Of a stretch of 64,000 bases of DNA, positions 8,565 through 16,434 are shown piece after piece; positions within the stretch are counted from its first letter, which is position 1; every line of letters begins with the position of its first letter. The translations under genes and the position numbers were made by a program. This DNA comes from Thermasporomyces sp036564245 (GTDB taxonomy: Bacteria; Actinomycetota; Actinomycetes; Propionibacteriales; Actinopolymorphaceae): contig DATCKU010000110.1 of NCBI GenBank assembly GCA_036564245.1, positions 1 through 64,000 of the forward strand, in the 5' to 3' direction. The notes beneath the pieces were generated by a model, which saw only the letters and a list, made by a program, of their open reading frames with translations, ran no database searches and was not told the DNA's origin.

Positions 8565-8577
8565 GTAGGCGGCCTAC
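8565..8577. promoter_or_regulatory. 13-bp palindrome upstream of the proline dehydrogenase gene
   Basis: GTAGGC-G-GCCTAC is a perfect palindrome 12 bp before the earliest plausible GTG start. Position fits an operator; no cognate regulator is identified. The preceding bases (ACGTGGTCATTTG, 8553-8565) resemble the AATGACC end of the dispersed repeat in reverse. Confidence 0.35.
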
Positions 8578-8588
8578 GATGGCGGCCT

Positions 8589-9602
8589 GTGACTGTCACA
8601 TGGCGTCGACGCTTCAGCCCGGCCGCCGCGTCTGCGTGGGAGGCCGTGCGGCACACGCGTGGGTCGACGTTCGCCGCTTATCGTCCTGCCTTGCTGACCG
8701 CAGCCCGCAGCGAGCGGTTGCGGCACCTCGTGACGACGACACCGATGCGGGCGTTGGTCGACCGCTTCGTCGCAGGTGAGACCCCCGACGACGCCGTCGA
8801 GACGGCGCGGCGCCTCTCGGCCGAAGGACTTGCCGTCTCGATCGACCGACTCGGCGAGGACACCCACGACCGCGACCAGGCTGATGCCGCCACCAAGGCC
8901 TACCTCGATCTCCTCGACCGGCTGTCCCGCGCTGGCCTTGCCCGTCACGCCGAGATCTCGCTCAAGCTCTCCTCGATCGGCCTGGCGTTGGGCAAGGACG
9001 GACACAAGATTGCGCTGGAGAACGCGCACACGATCGCAAGCGCCGCCCAGCACGCTGGCACGTGCGTCACCTTCGACGCAGAAGGCCACGCGACCACGGA
9101 GTCGACCCTGTCGATCCTGCAGGAGGTGCGCCGCGACGTCCCCGAGACCGGTGCCGTGGTGCAGGCCTACCTGTACCGGTCGGAGGGCGACTGCCGCGAC
9201 CTCGCCTACCAGGGCTCCCGGGTGCGCCTGTGCAAGGGCGCGTATGCCGAGCCGGCTTCGGTCGCGTACCAGAAACGACACGCGGTCGACCGTGCGTTCG
9301 TGCGCTGCCTGAAGATCCTCATGGCCGGCGCGGGATATCCCATGGTCGCGACCCACGACCCACGGCTCATCGAGATCGCCGGCGCCCTGGCCATGCGGTA
9401 CGACCGCTCCCAGGGAAGCTACGAGTACCAGATGCTCTACGGAGTACGGCCGGAGGGACAACGGCGGCTCGTGGAGCTGGGCGACACGGTACGGGTGTAC
9501 GTCCCATACGGCGACCAGTGGTATCCGTACCTCATGCGCCGACTCGCCGAACGCCCGGCGAACCTGGCGTTCCTCCTGCGAGCGTTGCTGACCCGCTCCT
9601 AG
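8589..9602 (+). CDS. Proline dehydrogenase (monofunctional)
   Basis: FAD-dependent oxidation of proline to pyrroline-5-carboxylate. Diagnostic strings include EISLKLSSIGLALG, TFDAEGHATTESTL, VQAYLYRSEGDC, VRLCKGAYAEP, MVATHDPRLIEIA, YEYQMLYGVR and VYVPYGDQWYPYLMRRLAERPAN, all typical of the PRODH barrel. It is the short form without an aldehyde dehydrogenase domain. Start is uncertain: GTG 8589 (337 aa), GTG 8646 (318 aa) or TTG 8691 (303 aa) are in frame, none with a convincing Shine-Dalgarno site. The next gene, proC, runs the opposite reaction, an arrangement that suggests proline cycling or simple core synteny. Confidence 0.9.
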   Translation: MTVTWRRRFSPAAASAWEAVRHTRGSTFAAYRPALLTAARSERLRHLVTTTPMRALVDRFVAGETPDDAVETARRLSAEGLAVSIDRLGEDTHDRDQADAATKAYLDLLDRLSRAGLARHAEISLKLSSIGLALGKDGHKIALENAHTIASAAQHAGTCVTFDAEGHATTESTLSILQEVRRDVPETGAVVQAYLYRSEGDCRDLAYQGSRVRLCKGAYAEPASVAYQKRHAVDRAFVRCLKILMAGAGYPMVATHDPRLIEIAGALAMRYDRSQGSYEYQMLYGVRPEGQRRLVELGDTVRVYVPYGDQWYPYLMRRLAERPANLAFLLRALLTRS

Positions 9603-9688
9603 ACACGCCACAGCCAGCCCACCACGCGGTACGCGAGATCGGTGCTCCGGCGCAGTCCGATCCGGCATTCGATGAAAGGCAGGTAGAG

Positions 9689-10507
9689 ATGAGTCCCGGT
9701 CAGCACACGGTCGCGGTGATCGGTGCCGGCAAGATGGGCGAGGCGATCCTGTCCGGGCTGCTCCGCGCGGGCTGGGCGACGACGGATGTGCTCGCGACGG
9801 TACGCCGGGCCGAACGCGCCGAGCATCTGGTCAAGACGTACGGCATCCGGGTGCTGCCCAACGCCGAGGCGGTCGCGGCGGCCGACGTCCTCGTGATCGC
9901 AGTCAAGCCGCAGAACGCCGGCACACTGCTCGCCGAGCTCGGCCCTTCGATGCCACCCGACAAGCTCGTCATCTCGATCTGCGCCGGGCTGCCGACAGCG
10001 TTCTTCGAGAAGCGGCTGCCCGACCGCACGCCCGTCGTACGCGTCATGCCCAACACTCCGGCGCTGGTCGGCGAGGCGATGTGCGCCATCTCGGCTGGTT
10101 CACACGCCAACGACACCCACCTCGCGCTCGCCGAAGACATCCTGCGGCCTTTGGGAAAGACCATGGTGGTCCCCGAGTCCCAGCAGGACGCCGCGACCGC
10201 CCTCTCCGGATCCGGGCCTGCCTACTTCTACTACCTGGTCGAGGCGATGACCGACGCCGGAGTCCTGCTCGGTCTTCCGCGCCAGGTCGCGCAGGACCTC
10301 GTCGTGCAGACGGCGATCGGTGCCGCGGTGATGCTGCGCGACTCCGGTGACTCTCCCGTGTCGTTGCGGGAGGCCGTGACCTCACCCGGAGGTACCACGA
10401 TCAGCGCGATTCGCGAGCTGGAACGCCACCGGGTGCGTGCAGCGGTGATGGACGCGATCGAAGCCGCCCACAACCGCGCCCGCGAGCTTGCCGCCGGAGT
10501 CGACTGA
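9689..10507 (+). CDS. proC: Pyrroline-5-carboxylate reductase
   Basis: Last step of proline synthesis, NAD(P)H-dependent. The 272-residue product starts with the Rossmann motif VAVIGAGKMGEAI, contains VRVMPNTPALVGEAM, and near the C-terminus the family signature SGSGPAYFYYLVEAM and REAVTSPGGTTISAI. AGG precedes ATG 9689. It follows the proline dehydrogenase gene by 86 bp and is convergent with azlD. Confidence 0.96.
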   Translation: MSPGQHTVAVIGAGKMGEAILSGLLRAGWATTDVLATVRRAERAEHLVKTYGIRVLPNAEAVAAADVLVIAVKPQNAGTLLAELGPSMPPDKLVISICAGLPTAFFEKRLPDRTPVVRVMPNTPALVGEAMCAISAGSHANDTHLALAEDILRPLGKTMVVPESQQDAATALSGSGPAYFYYLVEAMTDAGVLLGLPRQVAQDLVVQTAIGAAVMLRDSGDSPVSLREAVTSPGGTTISAIRELERHRVRAAVMDAIEAAHNRARELAAGVD

Positions 10508-10557
10508 CCTGCGCTCGCAGCCTTGCCGGGGACGACTGACCTCGGCTTGCAGCCTGC

Positions 10558-10878
10558 TCAGGGAACGCCGAGCAGCCGCAGACCGGCGGCGGTGCCCGCC
10601 GCTGCGATCACGACGACCGCGAAGGGTGCCTTGCACCAGGCGAGGACGCCACCCACGGCGATGCCGGCCGGGCGTGCCACACCGGCGAACTCCTGCCCGT
10701 CGAGCAACGCCGCGGTGCCGACCAGTGCGGCGAGCAGCGTGATGGCCGCCATCGCCATGGCCCGCTCCAGCCGTGGGGAGATGTCGACGCGGGTTCGCAG
10801 CACCGGTCCGGCAAAACGGAAGGCGAAGGTCCCGACGCCGAGCACGACGGCGGCCAGGACGAGCGATGCGGACGTCAT
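10558..10878 (-). CDS. azlD: AzlD-family branched-chain amino acid exporter small subunit
   Basis: A 106-residue integral membrane protein with about four hydrophobic segments and the AzlD pattern (LVLAAVVLGVGTFAFRFAGP, LVGTAALL, ARPAGIAVGG). It pairs with AzlC, whose gene ends with a 4-bp overlap (ATGA type), giving a tight bicistronic unit. AzlCD exports branched-chain amino acids or analogues; the actual substrate is not shown by sequence. Confidence 0.88.
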   Translation of the reverse strand: MTSASLVLAAVVLGVGTFAFRFAGPVLRTRVDISPRLERAMAMAAITLLAALVGTAALLDGQEFAGVARPAGIAVGGVLAWCKAPFAVVVIAAAGTAAGLRLLGVP

Positions 10879-11609
10879 ACAGCGGCCTCCTGGTCGGTTG
10901 TGTCAGCCTTCTCGTCGGTTGCGGGTTCCTTCTCCTGGTCGGTCTTCCGGCCTCGCAACCCGACGAGCACACCGGCGAGAGCGAGGAGAACCGGCAGTCC
11001 CGCGGGCAGGAACGGCGCGGTGGCCAAGGCGATGACCACACCGGCCAGCGCGGCGCGCCGAGTCGCCGGATCGCGCATGGCCGGCAGGATCAGCGCCAGC
11101 AGGACGGCAGGGAACGCCGCGTCGAGACCGAATGCCTCCGTGTCGGTGACCACTTGGCCGCCGAACGCGCCGGCGAGCACGCCGAGGTTCCAGCACACGA
11201 ACAACGCGATGCCGCATCCCCAATAGGCCGAGCGGCGACGCCGGGGGTCTTGCTGTGCGAGCGCGAATGCAACCGACTCGTCGATCATCAGGTGGCAGCC
11301 GATGATCCGACGCAGGCCCGAGCCGAGCACATCGTTCACCGCAAAGCCGAACGGCAGGTGCCGCGCGTTGACCAGCAGACCTGCGATGACAGCGGCGATC
11401 GGGTTGCCGCCGGCACCCACGATCCCGACGAACATGAACTGCGCGGCACCGGCGAACACCACGACCGACAACAGCATCGGAAGCCAGAACGGGAGACCCT
11501 GGCTCACCGTGATCGCGCCGAACGAGACACCCACGATCGTGTCGGCGACACACACGAGTGCGATGTCCCGGGCAAGACCACTGTCCAGGGTTCGCCACAT
11601 CGAACGCAT
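10875..11609 (-). CDS. azlC: AzlC-family branched-chain amino acid exporter large subunit
   Basis: A 244-residue membrane protein with several transmembrane helices. Diagnostic are VGVSFGAITVSQGL near residue 30, FAGAAQFMFVGIVGAGGNP and NARHLPFGFAV. The C-terminal tail is charged (RGRKTDQEKE). The first codons overlap the innermost of three related inverted repeats (11590-11653), placing azlC transcription or translation directly under an operator. Divergent from an XRE-cupin regulator gene, the typical arrangement for AzlCD. Confidence 0.9.
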   Translation of the reverse strand: MRSMWRTLDSGLARDIALVCVADTIVGVSFGAITVSQGLPFWLPMLLSVVVFAGAAQFMFVGIVGAGGNPIAAVIAGLLVNARHLPFGFAVNDVLGSGLRRIIGCHLMIDESVAFALAQQDPRRRRSAYWGCGIALFVCWNLGVLAGAFGGQVVTDTEAFGLDAAFPAVLLALILPAMRDPATRRAALAGVVIALATAPFLPAGLPVLLALAGVLVGLRGRKTDQEKEPATDEKADTTDQEAAV

Positions 11610-11653
11610 GGTGTTCGATACTGAACCCGAGGGGGTTGTTCGTCAAGCCGAAC
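11590..11653. promoter_or_regulatory. Three related inverted repeats, probable operators between azlC and its regulator
   Basis: GTTCG-N6-CGAAC occurs perfectly at 11590-11605 and 11638-11653; a shorter GTTC-N6-GAAC lies between them at 11613-11626. Centres are 22 and 26 bp apart. The middle one contains GATACT (11617-11622), a plausible -10 element for the rightward regulator gene. Confidence 0.65.
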
Positions 11654-11675
11654 GAATGGTCCTATGGAGCGAACC

Positions 11676-12236
11676 ATGGCAGCCGCCGTCAAAGCGCCGA
11701 TCGCCGTCATTGCGCAGTCCCTCAAACGCGAACGCCAGCGTGCGAAGCTCTCGCTCGCCGAGGTGGCCCGTCGAGCTGGGATTGCGAAGTCGACGTTGTC
11801 GCAGTTGGAATCCGGGTCGGGCAACCCCAGCATCGAGACGCTCTGGGCGCTGGGCGTTGCCCTCGGCGTTCCCTTCGCCCAGCTCGTGCAGCCAACCCAG
11901 CCCGCGGTCCAGGTCATCCGGGCTGGAGAGGGCCCGACTCTTGCGTCGGAGCGATCCGACTACGTGGCGACCCTCCTGGCCACCTGCCCACCCAACGCGC
12001 GCCGTGACATCTACCTGATCAGAGCTCAACCGGACGCGCCCAAAGAGTCCGAGCCGCACATGCCCGGCGTCATCGAGCACGTCGTCCTGAGCAGCGGCCG
12101 GGCCGTGGTCGGTGTCGCAGATGATCCGGTCGAGCTGAAGCCCGGCGACTATGCAGCGTATCCCGCCGATGTCGCGCATGTGTTCAAAGCGCTCGAAGCG
12201 GACACCGTCGCCGTCATGGTGTCCGAGCACTCCTGA
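11676..12236 (+). CDS. XRE-family regulator with C-terminal cupin domain
   Basis: Residues about 10-65 form an HTH (LKRERQRAKLSLAEVARRAGIAKSTLSQLESGSGNPSIETLWALG). Residues 110-185 form a small cupin domain (PGVIEHVVLSSGRAVVG, ELKPGDYAAYPADVAHVFKA). Start ATG 11676 (186 aa) is preferred over ATG 11664 because GGAG lies six bases before it. It is divergent from azlCD across three inverted repeats, so it is probably the local repressor or activator, with the cupin sensing an amino acid or analogue. Confidence 0.88.
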   Translation: MAAAVKAPIAVIAQSLKRERQRAKLSLAEVARRAGIAKSTLSQLESGSGNPSIETLWALGVALGVPFAQLVQPTQPAVQVIRAGEGPTLASERSDYVATLLATCPPNARRDIYLIRAQPDAPKESEPHMPGVIEHVVLSSGRAVVGVADDPVELKPGDYAAYPADVAHVFKALEADTVAVMVSEHS

Positions 12237-12377
12237 CCCCCGTATCCGCCGGTGACGTGAGCAGGCGACGGTCACGTGGTTCACGGCCGGCGCACTCGTC
12301 CTCGCCGTCCGCCAGCGCTTCGACGAGCGGTCGTCGGGTGGACTGTCCCGGGGTCGGCCGTCTGCGCAGGCGATCCG

Positions 12378-13382
12378 TCAGCATGACAGGCCGATGGCGC
12401 GCTTGGCGGCGGCGATGGTAGGTGCGGCGAGTGCTCGCGCCCGTTCGGCTCCGCGTCGGAGGATGTCTTCCACCGCGGCGGGATCCTTCGCAAGATCCGC
12501 GTACCGCTTCTGAATCGGCTCCAACACCCCCACCACCGCATCGGCGACCTCCCGCTTGAGCTCGCCGTACGACGAGAACTCCTCCGCGAGGCTCGCCGGA
12601 TCCGACTCACCGCGACAGGCCGCCAGGATGTCGAGCAGGTTCGACACGCCCGGCTGGCGTGTCACGTCGTACCGCACGGCGTTCATCGAGTCGGTGACCG
12701 CCCGCATGACCTTGCGGCGTACGAGATCGGGTGGATCGAGGACTCGGATCACGCCCAGGGAATCGTCAGCCGTGCTCTTGCTCATCTTCGCCGTCGGCTG
12801 CTGCAGGTCCATGACCCGCGCGGCGACCTGCGCTCGCATCATCTCCGGGACGACGAACACCTCGCCGTACGTCCGGTTGAACCGCTGCGCGAGATCACGA
12901 GTGAGCTCCAGGTGTTGGCTCTGGTCGTCACCGACCGGCACCTCGGTCGTGCGGTAGAGCAGGATGTCGGCCGCCATGAGCGCGGGATACGTGAGCAGCG
13001 ACGCCCGGGTCTTCGGCCGCCCACGACCCTTCTCCTTGTACTGGATCATGCGGGTGAGCTCACCGACATACACCGCCGACTCCATGAGATAGGCGAGTTC
13101 GGTGTGCTCGGGCACGTCGCTCTGCCGGATCAGGATGCTGGCGGTGGGATCGAGACCGGCCGCGAGGTAGACCGCCGCCGTGTGATGGGTCAGCGCGCGA
13201 AGCCGGTCGGGGTCGTGCTCGACTGTCAGCGCATGCAGATCGACGACGGCGAACACGCACCGTGCGCTGCGCTGCATCTCGACGAACCGCCGAAGCGCTC
13301 CGAGGTACGCGCCGAGGGTCATGGCCCCGGTCGGCTTGATGCCGGAGAAGACGGTCCGTGGGTGGTCGTGCATCGCGGGCAT
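12378..13382 (-). CDS. trpS: Tryptophanyl-tRNA synthetase
   Basis: Class I synthetase, 334 residues. The HIGH-like region reads SGIKPTGAMTLGAYLGAL and the KMSKS loop is TAKMSKSTAD. PVGDDQSQHLELTRDLAQRFN is characteristic of TrpRS. ATG 13382 is chosen because GGAG precedes it at nine bases; an upstream in-frame ATG at 13451 lacks support. A strong hairpin lies in the 5' leader. The gene is convergent with the XRE-cupin regulator gene. Confidence 0.95.
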   Translation of the reverse strand: MPAMHDHPRTVFSGIKPTGAMTLGAYLGALRRFVEMQRSARCVFAVVDLHALTVEHDPDRLRALTHHTAAVYLAAGLDPTASILIRQSDVPEHTELAYLMESAVYVGELTRMIQYKEKGRGRPKTRASLLTYPALMAADILLYRTTEVPVGDDQSQHLELTRDLAQRFNRTYGEVFVVPEMMRAQVAARVMDLQQPTAKMSKSTADDSLGVIRVLDPPDLVRRKVMRAVTDSMNAVRYDVTRQPGVSNLLDILAACRGESDPASLAEEFSSYGELKREVADAVVGVLEPIQKRYADLAKDPAAVEDILRRGAERARALAAPTIAAAKRAIGLSC

Positions 13383-13457
13383 GGCGTGTGACTCCTTCGC
13401 GGGTTGGGTGAGCCGCCCCGAGTCGCGGGCCACGCGATGCGCTGCAGGCAAACGAAT

Positions 13458-13537
13458 CGGCCGCCCACGTCGGAGGGCGGCCGTGCCTGGTAGCGGTCTT
13501 TACGTACGCATGGATCGGGGGCCGCCCGTCAGGCGGC
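13458..13537 (-). promoter_or_regulatory. Two GC-rich hairpins in the trpS leader
   Basis: CGGCCGCCC (13458-13466) pairs perfectly with GGGCGGCCG (13475-13483) across an 8-nt loop, 76 bp before the trpS start. A second hairpin, GCCGCC/GGCGGC (13521-13526/13532-13537), lies further upstream. Their GGGCGGCC strands are similar enough for alternative pairing. I see no tryptophan-rich leader peptide. The remaining sequence of 13383-13820 holds no recognisable gene. Confidence 0.4.
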
Positions 13538-13820
13538 GCCAACCATGTCGAGGATGCGTACGCACACGAGCAGGATACCGGAGCGATCGCCGCCGGGCCG
13601 GTCGTACGACCCGTCCCCACTCGCTGATCTTCTCCGCGACCCACCGCGCGCCTGGGCCGGTCGAGCAGGTCATCGATCAGATCCGCCTGATGAGGCCGCT
13701 CCACGACACGTTCCCCGACCCCCGCGCCGCGGCCGGATCGTTCAGCCGGGATCGGTGAGGCCTCGGACGCTCGCTCGCCGGGGTCGTCGATCGGCTCGCG
13801 GTACGCAAGGATGGGCGGCG

Positions 13821-14768
13821 ATGACCGGGACCCAGCAGCCGTGGATGATCGGCGTCGATGTCGGTGGCACCCAGATCAAGGCCGCACTCCTCGACGCCAC
13901 CGAGCGCACAGTCGTCACACAGCGCCGGCCGACACCGACACGTCCCGAGCCCGTGCTCGACGCCGTGACCGAGGTGGTCGAGGAGCTGCGGGCTCGCGCG
14001 CACGACGAGCACGTCACGCTCGGTGTCGCGGTTCCCGGCATCCTCGACGAGCCGCGGGGGATCGCCGTCTACTCGGCCCACTTCGGCTGGCGCGACTTCC
14101 CGGTGTGCGAGCTGCTGCAGGCCCGGACCGGCTTACCGGTCGCGCTCGGGCACGACGTGCGGGCGGCGTGCGTAGCGGAGTGGCGACTGGGGGCCGGGCG
14201 GGCCGACCGCGACAGCTGCTCCGCCCTCGTGCTGGTGACCCTCGGCACCGGCATCGGTGCCGGCATCGTGACCGATGGACGCCTGCTGCGGGCCGCCGGC
14301 TACGCAGGTCAGCTCGGGCATGTCGTCGTCGACCCGTCGGGTGCCGAGTGCGGCTGCGGACAGCGAGGCTGCCTCACCACGGTCGCCTCGGCGAGCGCAC
14401 TGGTACGCCGGTACGCCGAGCGGACCCACACCGAGCTGAGCGCCGAGCAGATCGTCCGCAGGGCGGCCAACGGGGATCCGGCAGCGACGGCCGTCATGGA
14501 CGACGCCGTCTCGTCCCTCGCGGTGGCGCTGCACACGGTGGTCACGCTCTTCGGTCCGGAGATCGTCGTGCTGGGCGGCGGCCTGGCGTTGGCGGGCGAG
14601 CACCTGATCGGGCCCCTGCGGAGGCGGACGTACGACAGGCTCAGCTTCCAGCGCCGACCTCGAATCGTCCCCGCTGCGCTCGGCGACATCGCCGGGGCGA
14701 TCGGAGCGGCTCTCCTCGGGCGTCGCCTCGCACCGACGCCGGCCGATGAGGCAGGGTGGGAGTTGTGA
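13821..14768 (+). CDS. ROK-family sugar kinase
   Basis: A 315-residue ROK protein without an N-terminal HTH, hence a kinase rather than a repressor. Motifs: GVDVGGTQIKAALLD (ATP loop), LGHDVRAACVAEW, LVTLGTGIGAGIV, and the zinc-binding GAECGCGQRGCLTT. Probable glucokinase or N-acetyl-sugar kinase. ATG 13821 gives a normal family length. Its stop overlaps the start region of the AcuC-like gene, so the two are co-translated. Confidence 0.88.
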   Translation: MTGTQQPWMIGVDVGGTQIKAALLDATERTVVTQRRPTPTRPEPVLDAVTEVVEELRARAHDEHVTLGVAVPGILDEPRGIAVYSAHFGWRDFPVCELLQARTGLPVALGHDVRAACVAEWRLGAGRADRDSCSALVLVTLGTGIGAGIVTDGRLLRAAGYAGQLGHVVVDPSGAECGCGQRGCLTTVASASALVRRYAERTHTELSAEQIVRRAANGDPAATAVMDDAVSSLAVALHTVVTLFGPEIVVLGGGLALAGEHLIGPLRRRTYDRLSFQRRPRIVPAALGDIAGAIGAALLGRRLAPTPADEAGWEL

Positions 14769-15973
14769 CTGGATCCGCACGGCTGGTGTACGACGACGGG
14801 CTTACGGCGTACGACTTCGGACCGACCCATCCCCTCGCGCCGATCCGGGTCAAGCTCACCGTGGCGCTGTCCACGGCGCTCGGCTTGATCCACGAGCCAC
14901 GGGCCGAGAGCGTCAAGCAGGGCGTGGAGCGGGTGCCCGCCCCGACAGCCTCCGACGACCAGATCGCGAGCGTGCACGACCCCGACTACATCGAGGCCGT
15001 GAAGTACGCAAGCGACGCCCCTCACCAACCGATCGTCGAGGCCGGGCTCGGCACCACGGACAACCCCACGTTCGCCGGCATGCACGAGGCGTCGGCGCAT
15101 GTGGCAGGGGCGAGCCTCGAAGCGGCACGCAGCGTGTGGGAAGGAGAAGCGCTGCACGCCGTCAACATCGCCGGCGGGCTGCATCACGCGATGCCGGACC
15201 GGGCGAGCGGGTTCTGCATCTACAACGACCCTGCCCTCGCCATCCGATGGTTGCTCGACGCGGGCTGCGAGCGGGTGGCCTACCTCGACCTCGACGTCCA
15301 CCACGGCGACGGCGTGCAGCACATCTTCTACGACGAGCCCAGGGTGCTCACGATCAGCCTGCACCAGTCGCCACGCACCCTCTTCCCGTTCGTGAGCGGC
15401 TTCCCGAGCGAGACCGGGGGGCCCAACGCCGAGGGCTACGCCGTCAACGTCGCCTTGCCAGACCGGACGGACGACGCGGGGTGGCTGCGCGCATTCCACG
15501 CCGTCGTCCCGCCCCTGCTTCGGGCGTTCCAACCACGGGTCATCGTGAGCCAGCACGGCTGCGACAGCCACCGCCTCGACCCGCTGGCGAACCTCGCACT
15601 CTCCGTCGACGGGCAACGGGCGGCCGCCCTCGCGGTGCACGAGCTTGCGCACGAGCTGTGCGACGGGCGGTGGGTCGCGACCGGCGGCGGGGGTTACGCG
15701 CTGGTCGACGTGGTGCCCCGGACGTGGAGCCACCTCCTCGCGATCGCCGGCGGCGAGCCGTTGGACCCGCAGACCCGGACTCCGGACGAATGGCGGCAGC
15801 TGGTCCGCGCCGAGTGTCGGCGCAATGCGCCGGAGCTCATGACCGACGGGGAGCCCGCCTCCTACACCGACTGGTCGACGGGGCTCGATCCCGCGAGCGA
15901 GCTCGACCGGACGATCCGCGCCACCCGGGTCGCGGTCTTCCCGTTCCACGGTCTCGATCCCCACGCCTCGTGA
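14756..15973 (+). CDS. acuC: AcuC-like class I histone deacetylase family protein
   Basis: A zinc-dependent deacetylase of about 400 residues. The catalytic region includes NIAGGLHHAMPDRASGFCIYND with the paired histidines, AYLDLDVHHGDGVQ, VLTISLHQS and VATGGGGYAL. AcuC homologues deacetylate acetyl-CoA synthetase or other proteins. GTG 14756 overlaps the ROK gene by 13 bp; GTG 14765, forming a 4-bp GTGA overlap, is an equally reasonable start and shortens the product by three residues. A role in acetate metabolism would link it loosely to aceA/ramB in this window. Confidence 0.88.
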   Translation: MGVVTGSARLVYDDGLTAYDFGPTHPLAPIRVKLTVALSTALGLIHEPRAESVKQGVERVPAPTASDDQIASVHDPDYIEAVKYASDAPHQPIVEAGLGTTDNPTFAGMHEASAHVAGASLEAARSVWEGEALHAVNIAGGLHHAMPDRASGFCIYNDPALAIRWLLDAGCERVAYLDLDVHHGDGVQHIFYDEPRVLTISLHQSPRTLFPFVSGFPSETGGPNAEGYAVNVALPDRTDDAGWLRAFHAVVPPLLRAFQPRVIVSQHGCDSHRLDPLANLALSVDGQRAAALAVHELAHELCDGRWVATGGGGYALVDVVPRTWSHLLAIAGGEPLDPQTRTPDEWRQLVRAECRRNAPELMTDGEPASYTDWSTGLDPASELDRTIRATRVAVFPFHGLDPHAS

Positions 15974-16218
15974 GCGACCCGTGGTCGGTCGCGCTGGGTC
16001 ACGCGGCACGTGCCGAGCGGTCATCGGCGGCGCGGCTTGCCCGTACCGTACGGCCTCGAAGCTGGCCGTTCCGCCGCCGCGCTGTACCCTGTGAAGGCCC
16101 TCGACCGGTGCTCCATGCTCAACTTTGGGATCATGGAAGTCCGCTAGGGGTGTCCTCGACGCCCCTTGGTTCGGGTGCGCATGCGTTGGGGTACGTACGA
16201 TCCGAAAGGAACTCCTGA

Positions 16219-16320
16219 GTGGGATCCGTCATCAAGAAGCGTCGTAAGCGAATGTCGAAGAAGAAGCACCGCAAGCTGCTCAAGAGGACGCGCGTGCAAC
16301 GCCGACGGCTCGGCAAGTGA
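16219..16320 (+). CDS. 30S ribosomal protein bS22 (AURKAIP1/COX24-type, 33 aa)
   Basis: GTG 16219 opens a 33-codon frame reading MGSVIKKRRKRMSKKK and ending RRRLGK, extremely basic and almost identical to the small actinobacterial protein known from mycobacteria next to proC and galE2 (Rv0500B), identified as a 30S subunit protein. AAAGGA lies 10 bases upstream. The HTH protein that precedes it in mycobacteria (Rv0500A) is not found here. Confidence 0.92.
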   Translation: MGSVIKKRRKRMSKKKHRKLLKRTRVQRRRLGK

Positions 16321-16434
16321 CGACCACGAGGTCACCGCGGTCCGGACACGAGCCGGATTCCGGTGGATCGGTGGGGCTCGAGGTGACCTCGAGCCCTTCT
16401 AGCTGAAGTCGATTGGCGCACGGGGAGGGCACAG

